From NCBI RefSeq assembly GCF_000768345.1, contig NZ_AVPS01000007.1:62001-126000 (forward strand): DNA of 64,000 nucleotides, in the 5' to 3' direction. The position numbers were made by a program, and so were the translations under genes. This DNA comes from Lysobacter concretionis Ko07 = DSM 16239 (GTDB lineage Bacteria > Pseudomonadota > Gammaproteobacteria > Xanthomonadales > Xanthomonadaceae). Below, piece after piece: positions 54,369-63,536 of this stretch (positions are counted from its first letter, which is position 1; the number at the start of each line of letters is the position of its first letter). The notes beneath the pieces were generated by a model. The model saw only the letters and a list, made by a program, of their open reading frames with translations. It was not told the DNA's origin and did not search any database.

Positions 54369-55385
54369 TTACCAGACCACCTCGGCCATCGAGCAGTTCA
54401 GGCCGGAACCGATCCCCAGCAGGGCGACCCGGTGGCCTTTTTTCAGGCGACCCATCTCGCGCAGCTTGCTGAGCACGATCGGCACCGAGGCGGGGCCGAT
54501 ATTGCCGTGCTCGCCGAAGATCGTCAGGACCTTCTTCGGGTCGATGCCCATCGCCTTGGTGAACGCGGCGGTGTGCACCTTGCTGACCTGGTGGATCACG
54601 AACTCGTCGAGCTCGTCGGCCACCCAGCCCAGCTTCTGCTTGGCGACCAGGAATGTCTTCTGCGCCAGCTTGACGCCTTCAATCAGCAACATGCGGGTAT
54701 CGGTGACCATGCCGTCGAGGTTGCCGCGGCACAGCTTGTTCCACTCGGTCGCCGCCCGGGTCACGCCGCCCTTGTAGCGCGGTGCGCCGGGGGCCAGCTC
54801 GGCACGCGCCATCACCATCGCCGCCGCGCCGGAGCCCAGGGTCAGGGTCGCCAGCTCGTTGCGGAAGTCCTCTTCGGTCGAGTCGGCGCGGGTCATGCGC
54901 TCGAGGGTCTTCTCGTAGGCCAGGTCGGCGGTTTCGCCGTCCACCACCAGCGCGTAGTCGATCTCGCCGCACTCGATCATGCGGCTGGCGATGTCCATGC
55001 CGTTGATGAAGGCCAGGCAGGCATTGGCGACATCGAAGTTCTGGCAGGTATCGGGCAGGCCCAGGTTGCCGCTGACGATCGATGCGGTCGAAGGCTCGAG
55101 GTAGTCGCGGCTGACCGAGGTATTGACCAGCAGGCCGATCCGGTTGGGATCGATGCCGGCATCGGCCAGTGCCTTCACCGCCGCCAGGGTGGCGGCATCG
55201 GAGGCGAGCATGTCGCCATCCCACAACCGGCGTGCGTGGATGCCGGCGATGTCGCCCAGCACGTCGGTGCGGATGCCCAGGCGGTCCAATGTCGGCTTGA
55301 GCCGGAGATTGATCTCTTCCGAGCTCAACCGGCGTGGCGCGTCGATGTGGGCCAGGCCGGCGATGGCGACATGTTGGAACTGCAT
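54369..55385 (-). CDS. oleA: OleA thiolase (long-chain olefin biosynthesis)
   Basis: A 338-residue thiolase-fold enzyme very close to Xanthomonas OleA, which condenses two fatty acyl-CoAs to a beta-keto acid. The nucleophile is Cys123 in DVANACLAFINGMD. Glu97 in SRDYLEPSTASIVSG, a catalytic base in OleA, is present. His is in FVIHQVSKVHTAAF and Asn in GEHGNIGPASVPIV. The C-terminus GIGSGLNCSMAEVVW is characteristic. The start MQFQHVAIAG gives the usual length. Partner genes oleB, oleC and oleD are not in the window; T6SS genes lie where they would be expected downstream. Confidence 0.94.
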   Translation of the reverse strand: MQFQHVAIAGLAHIDAPRRLSSEEINLRLKPTLDRLGIRTDVLGDIAGIHARRLWDGDMLASDAATLAAVKALADAGIDPNRIGLLVNTSVSRDYLEPSTASIVSGNLGLPDTCQNFDVANACLAFINGMDIASRMIECGEIDYALVVDGETADLAYEKTLERMTRADSTEEDFRNELATLTLGSGAAAMVMARAELAPGAPRYKGGVTRAATEWNKLCRGNLDGMVTDTRMLLIEGVKLAQKTFLVAKQKLGWVADELDEFVIHQVSKVHTAAFTKAMGIDPKKVLTIFGEHGNIGPASVPIVLSKLREMGRLKKGHRVALLGIGSGLNCSMAEVVW

Positions 55386-55468
55386 GGGCGGTAAACCAGA
55401 AGACAGATATCCCGACAGGTTAGCGCGTTGCCGACCCGCCCGCATCCACCCGCGTCACTGAACGGGGT

Positions 55469-55861
55469 TCAGCCACCCACCGGATACGTCTGCACGGCGC
55501 CCTTCGGCACGTCCGGCACGCCCGCTCCGGCGGCGGGACGGACGCTGCCGCAGCGGTAGGCGGCGAAGCGTTGCTCGCCGGCCAACGGAGCGCTCAGCGG
55601 CTGGATGGTGTCGGCGTCCAGGCCGGGGGCTTCGTTGCGCGCGAGGGTCTCCAGCTCTTCACGCACGCGCAGGTTGTTGCGCTCGTAGAAGGCGACGCTG
55701 TCCTTGACCGAGACCGCGATATCGCCGCGCTTCACGCAGCCCGCGGGCGGGCCGCCGGCGCCGATGACCTGCACCGCGCTGGCGCCGGGCGCCATGTGTA
55801 CCCAGGTGCAGCCAGCGGCGAGGACGAGGCTGGCAAGGCCGAGCATGGGCAAACGGATCAT
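55469..55861 (-). CDS. DUF4156-type lipoprotein
   Basis: A 130-residue lipoprotein, lipobox LVLAAGC|T near residue 18. The mature part matches DUF4156: WVHMAPGASAVQVIGAGGPP, then CVKRGDIAVSVKDSVAFYERN and LETLARNEAPGLDADTI. Two further Cys could pair. GGAGA lies 5-6 nt before the ATG. Role unknown; an envelope-stress link, as for RcsF-type proteins, is only a guess. It is upstream of oleA on the same strand. Confidence 0.82.
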   Translation of the reverse strand: MIRLPMLGLASLVLAAGCTWVHMAPGASAVQVIGAGGPPAGCVKRGDIAVSVKDSVAFYERNNLRVREELETLARNEAPGLDADTIQPLSAPLAGEQRFAAYRCGSVRPAAGAGVPDVPKGAVQTYPVGG

Positions 55862-56099
55862 GGAATCTCCTGGGTTGTGCGGGAACTGGTTTCGGAATGC
55901 GGGCTGGCGAGCCAATGCGAACGACCGTAGGGTGGCACGCGATTGTGACGCGCCCGGACCGGGTCCGGGCGGCGGCGGATGAATCCGGAATGACTCGCCA
56001 GGCCCGAAAAGCAGACGGCGGGCACCGTAGCGCCCGCCGTTGACCATTCGATCCGGTGACGCCGGCCTGCAACCAGGCCGGCGCCAGCCCTGCTGCCGC

Positions 56100-59075
56100 T
56101 TACTCAACCTCGGCCGTCTTGACCTCGGCGACCGTGACCTCGTCGGCCGCCACCGCCTGCACCGGACGGCCATCGGCATCGAGCACCTGCACGGTACCGA
56201 AGTCGAGCGCGCGCACCGGGGCCTCGATCTGGCCCAGGTCACCCACCACCACCCAGGTCAATGCATCGGGCTTGATCGTGGATGCGGCACTGGCCACCAC
56301 GGCCGGCGTCAACGCATCGATCTCGGCCTTGCGCTCGAACACGTAGTCGTCCGGACGGTCGTAGCGGACGATGCCGGCGATCGTGCCCATCACCGCGCGC
56401 GCGGTCTCGTAGGCGCCCGGCAGGCTGCGGATCTCGGTCGCCTTGACCTTGTCCACCTCGGCCGGGGTCGGCGGCGCCTTGCCGCTGACGTACTCGCCGA
56501 TCTCGCGCTTGAGCTCGGCCAGCGACTCGGCGGTCTTGTCGATCTGCACCGGGGCGAAGGCGAGCCACGGACGCTGGCCGAACGCGTCGCTGGCGAAGCT
56601 GTAGGAGCCGTAGGCCCAGTGCTTGTCCTCGCGCAGGTTCATGTTGAGGCGCGAGCTGAACTGGCCGCCCAGCACGGTGTTGGCGAACTCGAACTCGGTG
56701 GCGTCGGCGGACTTGGTCGACGGGATCAGCTCGCCGACGAAGATGTTCGCCTGCACCGCGCCGGGCTGGTCGATCAGGAACACCCGCGGCGCCTGCGGCA
56801 GCGCGACCTCGGGCACCGCTCCGGTGGTTGCTGGCGTGCCCACGCCCTTCCAGTCGCCCAGGTGCTTCTCCAGCAGCGGCACCACTTCCGCCAGCGTGGT
56901 GTCGCCCACGACGACCATGGTGGCGTTTTCCGGCCGCACCCAGGTGCGGTGGTAGGCGAGCAGGTCGTCACGGCCCAGGGCGGCGATCGAGGCCTCGGTG
57001 CCGGTGCCGCTGAAGGGGATCGCATACGGATGGCCTGCGCCGTACAGCAACGGCGGCAGCACCCGCAGCGCGGAGGAGTTCGGCCGCGCCTTTTCCTGCT
57101 TGATGCCGGCGATCCAGCTGGCCTTGACCCGGTCGATCTCGGCCTGCTCGAAACGCGGCGTGCGCAGCATGTCGGTGAACAGCGCCAGCGACGGGTCGAG
57201 GTTTTCCTTCAGCGCCGACAGGCTGGCATTGCCGCCATCCAGCGAGGCCCCGGCGGCCAGGTTGGCGCCCAGCGATTCGGCGCGGGCAGCAAAGCCCAGC
57301 GCGTCGTACTTGCCGGCGCCATCGTCGAGCATGCCCATCGCGAAGCTGGAGGTGCCCAGCTGGTCGCCGTTATCGGCCTTGAAGCCGCCGTCGAACATCA
57401 GGTTGAACTGCACCACCGGCACCGCATGGCGCTCGGCCAGGATCACCTTGGTGCCGTTGCTGAGCGTCGCGCGCTGCAGGGCCGGGAACTTCAGTTCGGG
57501 GAAGCTGGCCGGCATCGGCACGCCCTTGCTGCGATCGATGGTCGACGGCAGCACGCTGTATTTCGGGTCGACCGGCGGGATCACCAGCGCGGCCGGATCG
57601 ACCGCGGGCTCCTCGGCCAGCGCGACGCGCTCGCCGGGCACGACCACGAGGGTGTGGGAGCCCGTGCCCAGCCATTTTTTGCCCTGCGCCTGCAACACCG
57701 CCGGGGTCGCTGCGGCCACCGTCGCCATGCTCTGGCGGTAGCAGCCCGCATCGCCGGTGAAGATCTCGCAGCTGGCCAGCGCATCGGCCTTGCCGCCGAA
57801 GCCGCCGATGCGCTCGACGCCACGGATGAAGCCGGCGCGGATCACGGTCTTGGCCTGGGCCAGCTCCTCGGCGCTCGGTCCCTTGGCCAGCAGGCGGGCG
57901 AGCTCTTCGTCGATGATCGCCTCGACTTTCTTCGGGTCGACGCCGTCCTTGACGGTCGCGAACACCAGGAAGTTGGAGCCCAGCTGCGATTCGTTGACCC
58001 CGGCGCTGACGTTGTCGACGAGCTTGTCGCCGTGGACCAGCCGCTTCTCCAGCCGCGAGGTGCTGCTGCCGCCCAGGATCTGCGCCAGCACATGCAGCTG
58101 GTCGGCATCGGTGGTGCCGGTCGGGGCGACGTTCCAGGCGCGGTAGATGCGCGCCTGCGGCACGCGGTCCTGCATGACCTCGCGCGTGTCGGCGGGGCGC
58201 TGGGCGACATCCACCGCCGGTTGCGCCATGTCGGGACCAGCCGGGATGGCGCCGAAGTATTGGGCAACCTTTTCCTTCGCCGTCGCCACATCGATGTCAC
58301 CGGCCAGCACCAGCACCGCGTTGTTCGGGCCGTACCAGGCGCGGAACCAGTTCTTGACGTCGTCCAGCGAAGCCGCGTCGAGGTCGGCCATCGAGCCGAT
58401 CACGCTGTGGTGGTACGGATGGGTGGCCGGGTACAGGGCCTGGTTGAGCTTGGTCCAGACCTGGCCATAGGGCTGGTTCTCGCCTTGGCGCTTCTCGTTC
58501 TGCACCACGCCGCGCTGCTCGTCCAGGCCCGCCTGGTCGATCGCGCCGAGCAGGTGGCCCATGCGGTCGGATTCCATCCACAGCGCGGTGTCCAGCGCGG
58601 TGGTCGGGACGTTCTGGAAGTAGTTGGTGCGGTCGGTGTTGGTGGTGCCGTTCATGTCGGTCGCACCGACCACCTCGAACGGGCCGAAGTACTCGCCGGC
58701 GTGGTTCTCGCTGCCCTGGAACATCAGGTGCTCGAACAGGTGCGCGAAACCGGTGCGCCCGCGCGGTTCGTCCTTGCTGCCGACGTGGTACCAGATGTTG
58801 ACCGCGATGATCGGGGCCTTGCGGTCCTCGTGCACGATCACCCGCAAGCCGTTGGGCAGGGTGAACTGCTCGTAGGCGATGTCCACGCCGGCCGCGGCCG
58901 GGTTGGCGGCCACGGCGGGGGCGGTATCGGCGTACGCGGTGGCCGGCGCGAACACCAGGCCGCCGAGCGCCACGGCAAGGCCGAAGGCCAGCGCGCCGTG
59001 CTTGAACGCACCGGCATGTGATGCCCTGGCGTGGGACGGGCGCGCGGAAACCTCGACTCGGGACAATGCGGACAT
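56100..59075 (-). CDS. Two-domain M16 zinc metallopeptidase
   Basis: A 991-residue exported M16 peptidase with signal peptide (about 1-49, ending AYA). The first M16 unit has the inverted zinc motif HLFEHLMFQGSEN (112-124) with the distal Glu likely in the DEQRGVVQNEKRQGENQ block. The second half (FPELKFPALQRATLSNGTKV onward) is the inactive partner clamp, lacking HxxEH. It probably degrades peptides in the periplasm. AGGAG sits 6 nt before the start. A 13-bp tandem repeat lies upstream. Confidence 0.94.
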   Translation of the reverse strand: MSALSRVEVSARPSHARASHAGAFKHGALAFGLAVALGGLVFAPATAYADTAPAVAANPAAAGVDIAYEQFTLPNGLRVIVHEDRKAPIIAVNIWYHVGSKDEPRGRTGFAHLFEHLMFQGSENHAGEYFGPFEVVGATDMNGTTNTDRTNYFQNVPTTALDTALWMESDRMGHLLGAIDQAGLDEQRGVVQNEKRQGENQPYGQVWTKLNQALYPATHPYHHSVIGSMADLDAASLDDVKNWFRAWYGPNNAVLVLAGDIDVATAKEKVAQYFGAIPAGPDMAQPAVDVAQRPADTREVMQDRVPQARIYRAWNVAPTGTTDADQLHVLAQILGGSSTSRLEKRLVHGDKLVDNVSAGVNESQLGSNFLVFATVKDGVDPKKVEAIIDEELARLLAKGPSAEELAQAKTVIRAGFIRGVERIGGFGGKADALASCEIFTGDAGCYRQSMATVAAATPAVLQAQGKKWLGTGSHTLVVVPGERVALAEEPAVDPAALVIPPVDPKYSVLPSTIDRSKGVPMPASFPELKFPALQRATLSNGTKVILAERHAVPVVQFNLMFDGGFKADNGDQLGTSSFAMGMLDDGAGKYDALGFAARAESLGANLAAGASLDGGNASLSALKENLDPSLALFTDMLRTPRFEQAEIDRVKASWIAGIKQEKARPNSSALRVLPPLLYGAGHPYAIPFSGTGTEASIAALGRDDLLAYHRTWVRPENATMVVVGDTTLAEVVPLLEKHLGDWKGVGTPATTGAVPEVALPQAPRVFLIDQPGAVQANIFVGELIPSTKSADATEFEFANTVLGGQFSSRLNMNLREDKHWAYGSYSFASDAFGQRPWLAFAPVQIDKTAESLAELKREIGEYVSGKAPPTPAEVDKVKATEIRSLPGAYETARAVMGTIAGIVRYDRPDDYVFERKAEIDALTPAVVASAASTIKPDALTWVVVGDLGQIEAPVRALDFGTVQVLDADGRPVQAVAADEVTVAEVKTAEVE

Positions 59076-59184
59076 GAACGACTCCTTGTTTTTGTTGGCA
59101 TGGAACGCCCGGCGCGGGCGACAGCCCGTGATCTTAACGGGCCGCCCGGCGATCGGCACCAGGTCACAAGTCCTGCGAGACCAT

Positions 59185-59275
59185 GGTCATGGAGCGCCGA
59201 CCTGGAGCGCGGTCATGGAGCGCGGTCGTGGGGCACCGTCTTGGAGTACCGTCTTGGAGTACCGTCTTGGACCAG
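59185..59275. repeat. 13-bp imperfect tandem repeat (7 copies)
   Basis: Seven contiguous 13-nt units of the type GGTCATGGAGCGC, shifting to CGTCTTGGAGTAC in later copies. They lie between the divergent M16 peptidase and SDR genes, so they sit upstream of both. Confidence 0.85.
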
Positions 59276-59342
59276 CCTTGACCACGCCGGAACACGCCCG
59301 GCCCTATCGTGGCGGTCTGCCACCCCCCTCCCCGAGGTCGCC

Positions 59343-60086
59343 ATGAGTCACGCGCCGAGTCCCGCATCGCCCCGCCATTGCCTGGTGACCGGCGCCAACC
59401 GCGGCATGGGGCTGGAGTTCGTGCGCCAGTTGCTGGCGCGCGGCGACCGCGTGATCGCGACCTGCCGGCAACCGGGCAAGGCGCTCGCGCTCAACACCCT
59501 GGCCGGCGACCACCCCGGCCACCTGCATGTGCTGCAGCTGGATATCGCAATGCCCAGGTCGCAGACGGCGCTGCTGGCGGAATTGCCGCTGATCCTGGCC
59601 GCCACGCACGACGGCGCTCCCGACCGGATCGACCTGCTGGTCAACAACGCCGGCGTGCTGCACGCGGGCGAGCGTTTCGGCAGCGTCACCGCCGCCCACC
59701 TGGATGACAGCTGGCACACCAACGCGGCCGGGCCATTCCTGCTGACCCAGGCGCTGGCACCCTTGCTGGCCGACGGCGCGCGCGTTGCCAACCTGTCCTC
59801 GCTGCTGGGCTCGATCGCGGGCAAGAGCGAATTCCGCACGCCCAGCTACTCGATGGCCAAGGCCGCCCTGAACATGGCGACGGTGCTGCTCGCCCACGCC
59901 TTGGCCGAGCGCGGCATCGTGGTGGTCGCATTGCATCCGGGCTGGGTGCGGACCGACATGGGCGGGCCGAAGGCCGATGCCGACCCGGCCGATGCGGTGG
60001 CGGCGATGCTCGGGGTGATCGACCGCGCGGGACCCGGGCAAAGCGGCCGCTTCTTCGACACCGCCGGCCAGCCGATCGCCTGGTAA
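59343..60086 (+). CDS. Short-chain dehydrogenase/reductase
   Basis: A 247-residue SDR of the C-factor type. The NAD(P) site is VTGANRGMGLEFVRQLL; NNAG is in LLVNNAGVLHAGERFG; the catalytic Ser is in LSSLLGSI and Tyr-Lys in PSYSMAKAALNM. HPGWVRTDMGG follows and matches the CsgA/sniffer-like group. The substrate is unknown. The start follows a long tandem repeat, and no good ribosome site precedes the ATG. It is followed by trmL. Confidence 0.88.
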   Translation: MSHAPSPASPRHCLVTGANRGMGLEFVRQLLARGDRVIATCRQPGKALALNTLAGDHPGHLHVLQLDIAMPRSQTALLAELPLILAATHDGAPDRIDLLVNNAGVLHAGERFGSVTAAHLDDSWHTNAAGPFLLTQALAPLLADGARVANLSSLLGSIAGKSEFRTPSYSMAKAALNMATVLLAHALAERGIVVVALHPGWVRTDMGGPKADADPADAVAAMLGVIDRAGPGQSGRFFDTAGQPIAW

Positions 60087-60127
60087 TCGCGGCGTCGTGA
60101 CCGCCGCTTCCGCCGCGGGCCAACTCC

Positions 60128-60133
60128 TACAAT
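60128..60133 (+). promoter_or_regulatory. -10 box TACAAT predicting leaderless trmL mRNA
   Basis: TACAAT is exactly 6 nt before the trmL ATG (GGGCGG between). GGGCGG is too close to the ATG to be a ribosome site. Confidence 0.5.
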
Positions 60134-60139
60134 GGGCGG

Positions 60140-60619
60140 ATGTTCAACGTCATCTTGTTCCAGCCGGAAATCCCGCCCAATACCGGCAACGCGATCCGCC
60201 TGTGCGCGAACACCGGCGCGCAGTTGCACCTGGTGCGTCCGCTGGGGTTCGCGCTGGAGGACAAGCAACTGCGGCGTGCCGGACTGGACTACCACGAGTA
60301 CGCGCGCGTGCAGGTGCACGATGACCTGGATGCGGCACTGGCGGCCATCGCCGGGGCCACCGAGGCCACGCCGCGTGTGTTCGCGCTCAGCACCCGCGGC
60401 ACCGTCCGCCACGACACACCGGGCTACCGGCCCGGTGACACCTTCCTGTTTGGTCGCGAGACCTGCGGGCTGCCGCCGGACGTGCTGGAGGCGATCCCGC
60501 CGCAACAACGCCTGCGACTGCCGATGCAGGCCGGCAACCGCAGCGTGAACCTGTCCAACACGGTCGCGGTGGTGGTGTTCGAAGCCTGGCGCCAGCTGGG
60601 ATTTGCCGGCGGCGTTTGA
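60140..60619 (+). CDS. trmL: tRNA (cytidine/uridine-34-2'-O)-methyltransferase
   Basis: TrmL, 159 residues, a SPOUT methyltransferase for the wobble base of tRNA-Leu. The N-terminus [20 protein letters not shown] is diagnostic. The SAM knot includes [16 protein letters not shown] and [20 protein letters not shown]. Length matches the family. It is convergent with the DUF2249 gene. Confidence 0.96.
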   Translation: MFNVILFQPEIPPNTGNAIRLCANTGAQLHLVRPLGFALEDKQLRRAGLDYHEYARVQVHDDLDAALAAIAGATEATPRVFALSTRGTVRHDTPGYRPGDTFLFGRETCGLPPDVLEAIPPQQRLRLPMQAGNRSVNLSNTVAVVVFEAWRQLGFAGGV

Positions 60620-60653
60620 GGCCATCGATCGAAGCGGCGCGCTTCCGGATGGA

Positions 60654-60935
60654 TCAGGCGACCACGATGAAGTCGATCACGATCGCGCCGACCTCGCGCT
60701 GGCGGTACTCGATCACCAGCCGGTCCTCGAAACGCTGACGCAGCTGGTCCAGCAACGGCAGGGGATCGTGGTCGTTGACGAAACGCATCGCCTCGCCCGG
60801 CTGCAACGCGTCGAGCGCGCCGAAGATCGCCGAGTGGCGGAACCGCCGGGCGATGCCGCGGGCGTCGAACGGGTAGGCATTGACGATGTCGGGCGCGGAA
60901 GGGGAAGGGGACGGGGAAGGGGAAGGCGTCGTCAT
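60654..60935 (-). CDS. DUF2249 domain protein
   Basis: A 93-residue protein. The DUF2249 pattern is clear: IFGALDALQPGEAMRFVNDH, then DPLPLLDQLRQRF and a C-terminal beta strand. The N-terminus is a run of Ser-Pro pairs (PSPSPSPSPS) produced by a short GGGGAA repeat. The family is linked with redox and denitrification genes in some bacteria, but nothing here points to a specific role. Confidence 0.87.
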   Translation of the reverse strand: MTTPSPSPSPSPSAPDIVNAYPFDARGIARRFRHSAIFGALDALQPGEAMRFVNDHDPLPLLDQLRQRFEDRLVIEYRQREVGAIVIDFIVVA

Positions 60936-61037
60936 GGCAGAGGCTCCGGGGTCGGGCCTGCATCATCCGCGCGCGCCCGCCCGGGGCAATTGACCTGGGT
61001 CAGCTGCGCCGCGATCCGGTCCCGCGGCGGCGGACGG

Positions 61038-62000
61038 TCAGACAAACGGACTGGGTTCCGCCAGTTCACTGTCGTCCTGGACGGCGCTGCCCATGAAGTA
61101 GTCCTGCAGGTATTTCTCGCCCTTGTCGCAGAACAGGGTCACCACGGTTTTCAGCTCCGGATGCAGCTCACGCACGCGCTTGGCCGCCAGCAGGTGGGCG
61201 CCGGAACTGGGGCCGCAGAACAGCCCGTGGCGTCGCGCCAGCTGGCGCATCGACGCCACCGCATCGGCGCTGGCAACGCTGGTCACCTCGTCCACCAGCG
61301 CGCCGTGGCGCTGGAAGATGCCCGGCACGAAACCGTCGGAGATGCCCTCGATCTGGTGCAGGGCGACTTCGCCGCACAGCAGCGTGCACGACTCCGACGG
61401 CTCCATCGCGAACAGGCGCACATCCGGATTGACCGCGCGGAACGCCTGGCCGACACCGATCAGGGTGCCGCCGGTACCGACCCCGGCGACCAGCGCGTCG
61501 GGCAACACGCCCGGCGGCAACTGGGCGAGGATCTCCGGGCCCAGCACCACCCGGTTTTCCTCGACGTTCCATTCCGATTCGAACTGGCTGGGGCAGAAGT
61601 GGCCGGGCTTCCCGCCCAGCTCCCGGGCTTTCTCCAACGCGGCGTTGACATGGAAGTCGCCGCAGAAGACCACCTCCGCGCCGTAGGCCCGCGAGATCGC
61701 CACCCGCTCGCTGGACAGACCTTCGGGCATCACCACCAGCATCTTGTAGCCCTTCACAGCGGCGACCATCGACAGCGCGTTGCCGGTGTTGCCGCTGGTG
61801 GCCTCCACGATCGTGTCGCCGGGCTTGAGCAGGCCGGCCTGCTCGGCCCGTTCGATCATGTACTTGGCGATGCGCGCCTTGATCGAGCCGGAGGGATTGA
61901 GGAACTCCAGCTTGGCGTAGATGCCCTCCACTTCCAGCAATGGCGTGTCGCCGATGGCATCCAGGATGCTGGTCGAAACCGAGGTGTAGCGGGTCGCCAT
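61038..62000 (-). CDS. Cysteine synthase-family PLP enzyme
   Basis: A 320-residue fold-type II PLP enzyme. The Schiff-base Lys is in FLNPSGSIKARIAKYM; phosphate and substrate loops are EATSGNTGNALSMV and GVGTGGTLIGVGQAFR. It resembles O-acetylserine sulfhydrylase (CysK/CysM) but is more divergent, with SIKAR instead of SIKDR; cystathionine beta-synthase-like or another beta-replacement activity is possible. The start MATRYTSVST has AGGAG 6 nt upstream. A 14-bp tandem repeat lies just before it. Confidence 0.87.
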   Translation of the reverse strand: MATRYTSVSTSILDAIGDTPLLEVEGIYAKLEFLNPSGSIKARIAKYMIERAEQAGLLKPGDTIVEATSGNTGNALSMVAAVKGYKMLVVMPEGLSSERVAISRAYGAEVVFCGDFHVNAALEKARELGGKPGHFCPSQFESEWNVEENRVVLGPEILAQLPPGVLPDALVAGVGTGGTLIGVGQAFRAVNPDVRLFAMEPSESCTLLCGEVALHQIEGISDGFVPGIFQRHGALVDEVTSVASADAVASMRQLARRHGLFCGPSSGAHLLAAKRVRELHPELKTVVTLFCDKGEKYLQDYFMGSAVQDDSELAEPSPFV

Positions 62001-62018
62001 GACGGTACTCCTGACAAA

Positions 62019-62074
62019 GAATCGTGGGTCACGAATCGTGGGTTGCAGATCGTGGGTTGCGAATCGTGGATCGC
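62019..62074. repeat. 14-bp tandem repeat (4 copies) upstream of a cysteine synthase-like gene
   Basis: Four units (GAATCGTGGGTCAC, GAATCGTGGGTTGC, AGATCGTGGGTTGC, GAATCGTGGATCGC) run without gaps starting 19 bp upstream of the ATG. Confidence 0.9.
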
Positions 62075-62167
62075 TCCGGACCACCCGGGAGGCTTCCGGG
62101 GCGGGCCCGGACGAGTGTGGCACCGCGTGCCGCGCAGCCGCCTGACCTGGATCAGGACCGGCTTTGA

Positions 62168-63178
62168 TCAGATGCCGACCGACTCCGATCCGCCGTCGGC
62201 CGCACGCAAGGCGACCGCCGCACCCAGCAGGCCCGGCGCGGGATGGGTCACGACCTGGATTGGCAGCGTCGCCAGACGGTCGGCCAGACGGCCCTTGGCC
62301 AGAAACCGCTCACGGAATGCGCTGTCGCGCAGGAATGGAATGAAACGCGGCACGATCCCGCCCGCAATCACCACGCTGCGTGCGCCATGGATCAGCGCGA
62401 TATCACCCGCCACGCTGCCCAGCACCGCGCAGAACCGCTGCAGGGCGCAACGCGCGTCCGGCTCCTGCCGCCCCAGCGCGGCCTCGACGATCGCCGCCGG
62501 CTCGCGCAGGACCACCGACATGCCTGCCGGAGTGCCGACCGCGCCACGCACCACCGCATCGATCCGCGCCAGGCCGGCGCCCGACAGCACGCGCTCATTG
62601 GACACCCGCCCGAACTGCGCCTCCAGCCATGCCGCGAGGTCACGTTCCTGCACACCGACCGGCGCGAACGCCGCGTGGCCGCCCTCGGTGTCGACCACCT
62701 GCCAGCCGCGAACCCGGCTGCCCACCAGCTGCGCGACGCCCAGTCCGGTGCCGGGGCCGAGCACACTGACCGGCCCCGGCAACTCGGCATCGTCGCGGCC
62801 GTGCAGGCTGACCCGGTCCGTCGCCCGCAGCGCCGGCACCGCCCACGCCACCGCGGCGAAATCGTTGAGCAGGCGCAATTCCTCCAGGTCGAGCACCCGC
62901 TGCAGTTCCGCACGACTGAACGACCAGGCGTGGTTGGTCAGCCGGATCGGATCGCCCGTCATCGGAGCGGCCACCGCGAACATCGCGCGCAGCGGCCGCA
63001 GGCCGACGTCTGCCAGATACGCCCGGGCGCTGTCCTGCAGGCTCGCAAACCCGGCGTTGGGCAAGCTGCGTTGATGCAACAGCCGGGGCTCCGGGTCGGC
63101 CGGATCGGTCAGGGCGAAGCGCGAACGGGTGCCGCCGATATCGGCGACCAGGGCCAGTTGTGTCGTCGCTGTACCCAT
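62168..63178 (-). CDS. glk: Glucokinase
   Basis: Glk, 336 residues, phosphorylates glucose. The ATP site is LVADIGGTRSRFALTD; NDFAAVAW, VLGPGTGLGVAQLV and DTEGGHAAFAP (catalytic and sugar-binding loops) are all present. The C-terminus has VVIAGGIVPRFIPFL. It is a group A proteobacterial glucokinase. No sugar operon neighbours are in the window. Confidence 0.93.
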   Translation of the reverse strand: MGTATTQLALVADIGGTRSRFALTDPADPEPRLLHQRSLPNAGFASLQDSARAYLADVGLRPLRAMFAVAAPMTGDPIRLTNHAWSFSRAELQRVLDLEELRLLNDFAAVAWAVPALRATDRVSLHGRDDAELPGPVSVLGPGTGLGVAQLVGSRVRGWQVVDTEGGHAAFAPVGVQERDLAAWLEAQFGRVSNERVLSGAGLARIDAVVRGAVGTPAGMSVVLREPAAIVEAALGRQEPDARCALQRFCAVLGSVAGDIALIHGARSVVIAGGIVPRFIPFLRDSAFRERFLAKGRLADRLATLPIQVVTHPAPGLLGAAVALRAADGGSESVGI

Positions 63179-63536
63179 TGACCTGTCGTCTCCTGCGGGT
63201 TCCGGGTCCGGTTGTTGAACGGCCCGCCGATGTCGGTGGCCCCCCTCGATGGCTCCGCGTCCGGCCCGCGACCCATCAGCGGATCAGCAAGCATTGTCGC
63301 GAACGCGGCCGGGCCGCCGCGCCGGCCGTCCGATGCTCACCGGACACGGTGGACGGGCTCGCGCCGGAAGGTGTCCTCGATCCTGAATGGCGCCTGTCAT
63401 TCCTGTACCGCCCCGTTCACAATTCAGCGGGGATTTTGTCGGGCCCGGGATACTGCCGGGGCTCGCTCGCGATGCTGCCTTGGTTTGAGGCGGCCGCGGC
63501 GGACGGCACCACCCCTTTTCAAGAGGCCAAGATCCC
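63179..63536. other. Intergenic region upstream of the Ax21-family gene
   Basis: A 358-bp gap between divergent glk and the Ax21-family gene. It must hold both promoters, but no strong -35/-10 pair, operator repeat or hairpin was recognised. Confidence 0.5.

Noticed and set aside
56040-59021. Very long open frame antisense to the M16 peptidase
   Set aside because: GC-rich codon bias leaves the opposite strand free of stops. The translation is low-complexity (Arg, Gly, His, Gln) and no domain is seen; the M16 frame has clear motifs.
59185-59275. Possible CRISPR-like array
   Set aside because: Units are contiguous 13-mers with no spacers and no cas genes nearby; it is a simple tandem repeat.
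62019-62074. Possible operator array for a sulfur regulator (four direct repeats)
   Set aside because: Unlike a CysB-type or other known site, and similar-length unrelated repeats occur at other genes, so a minisatellite is simpler.
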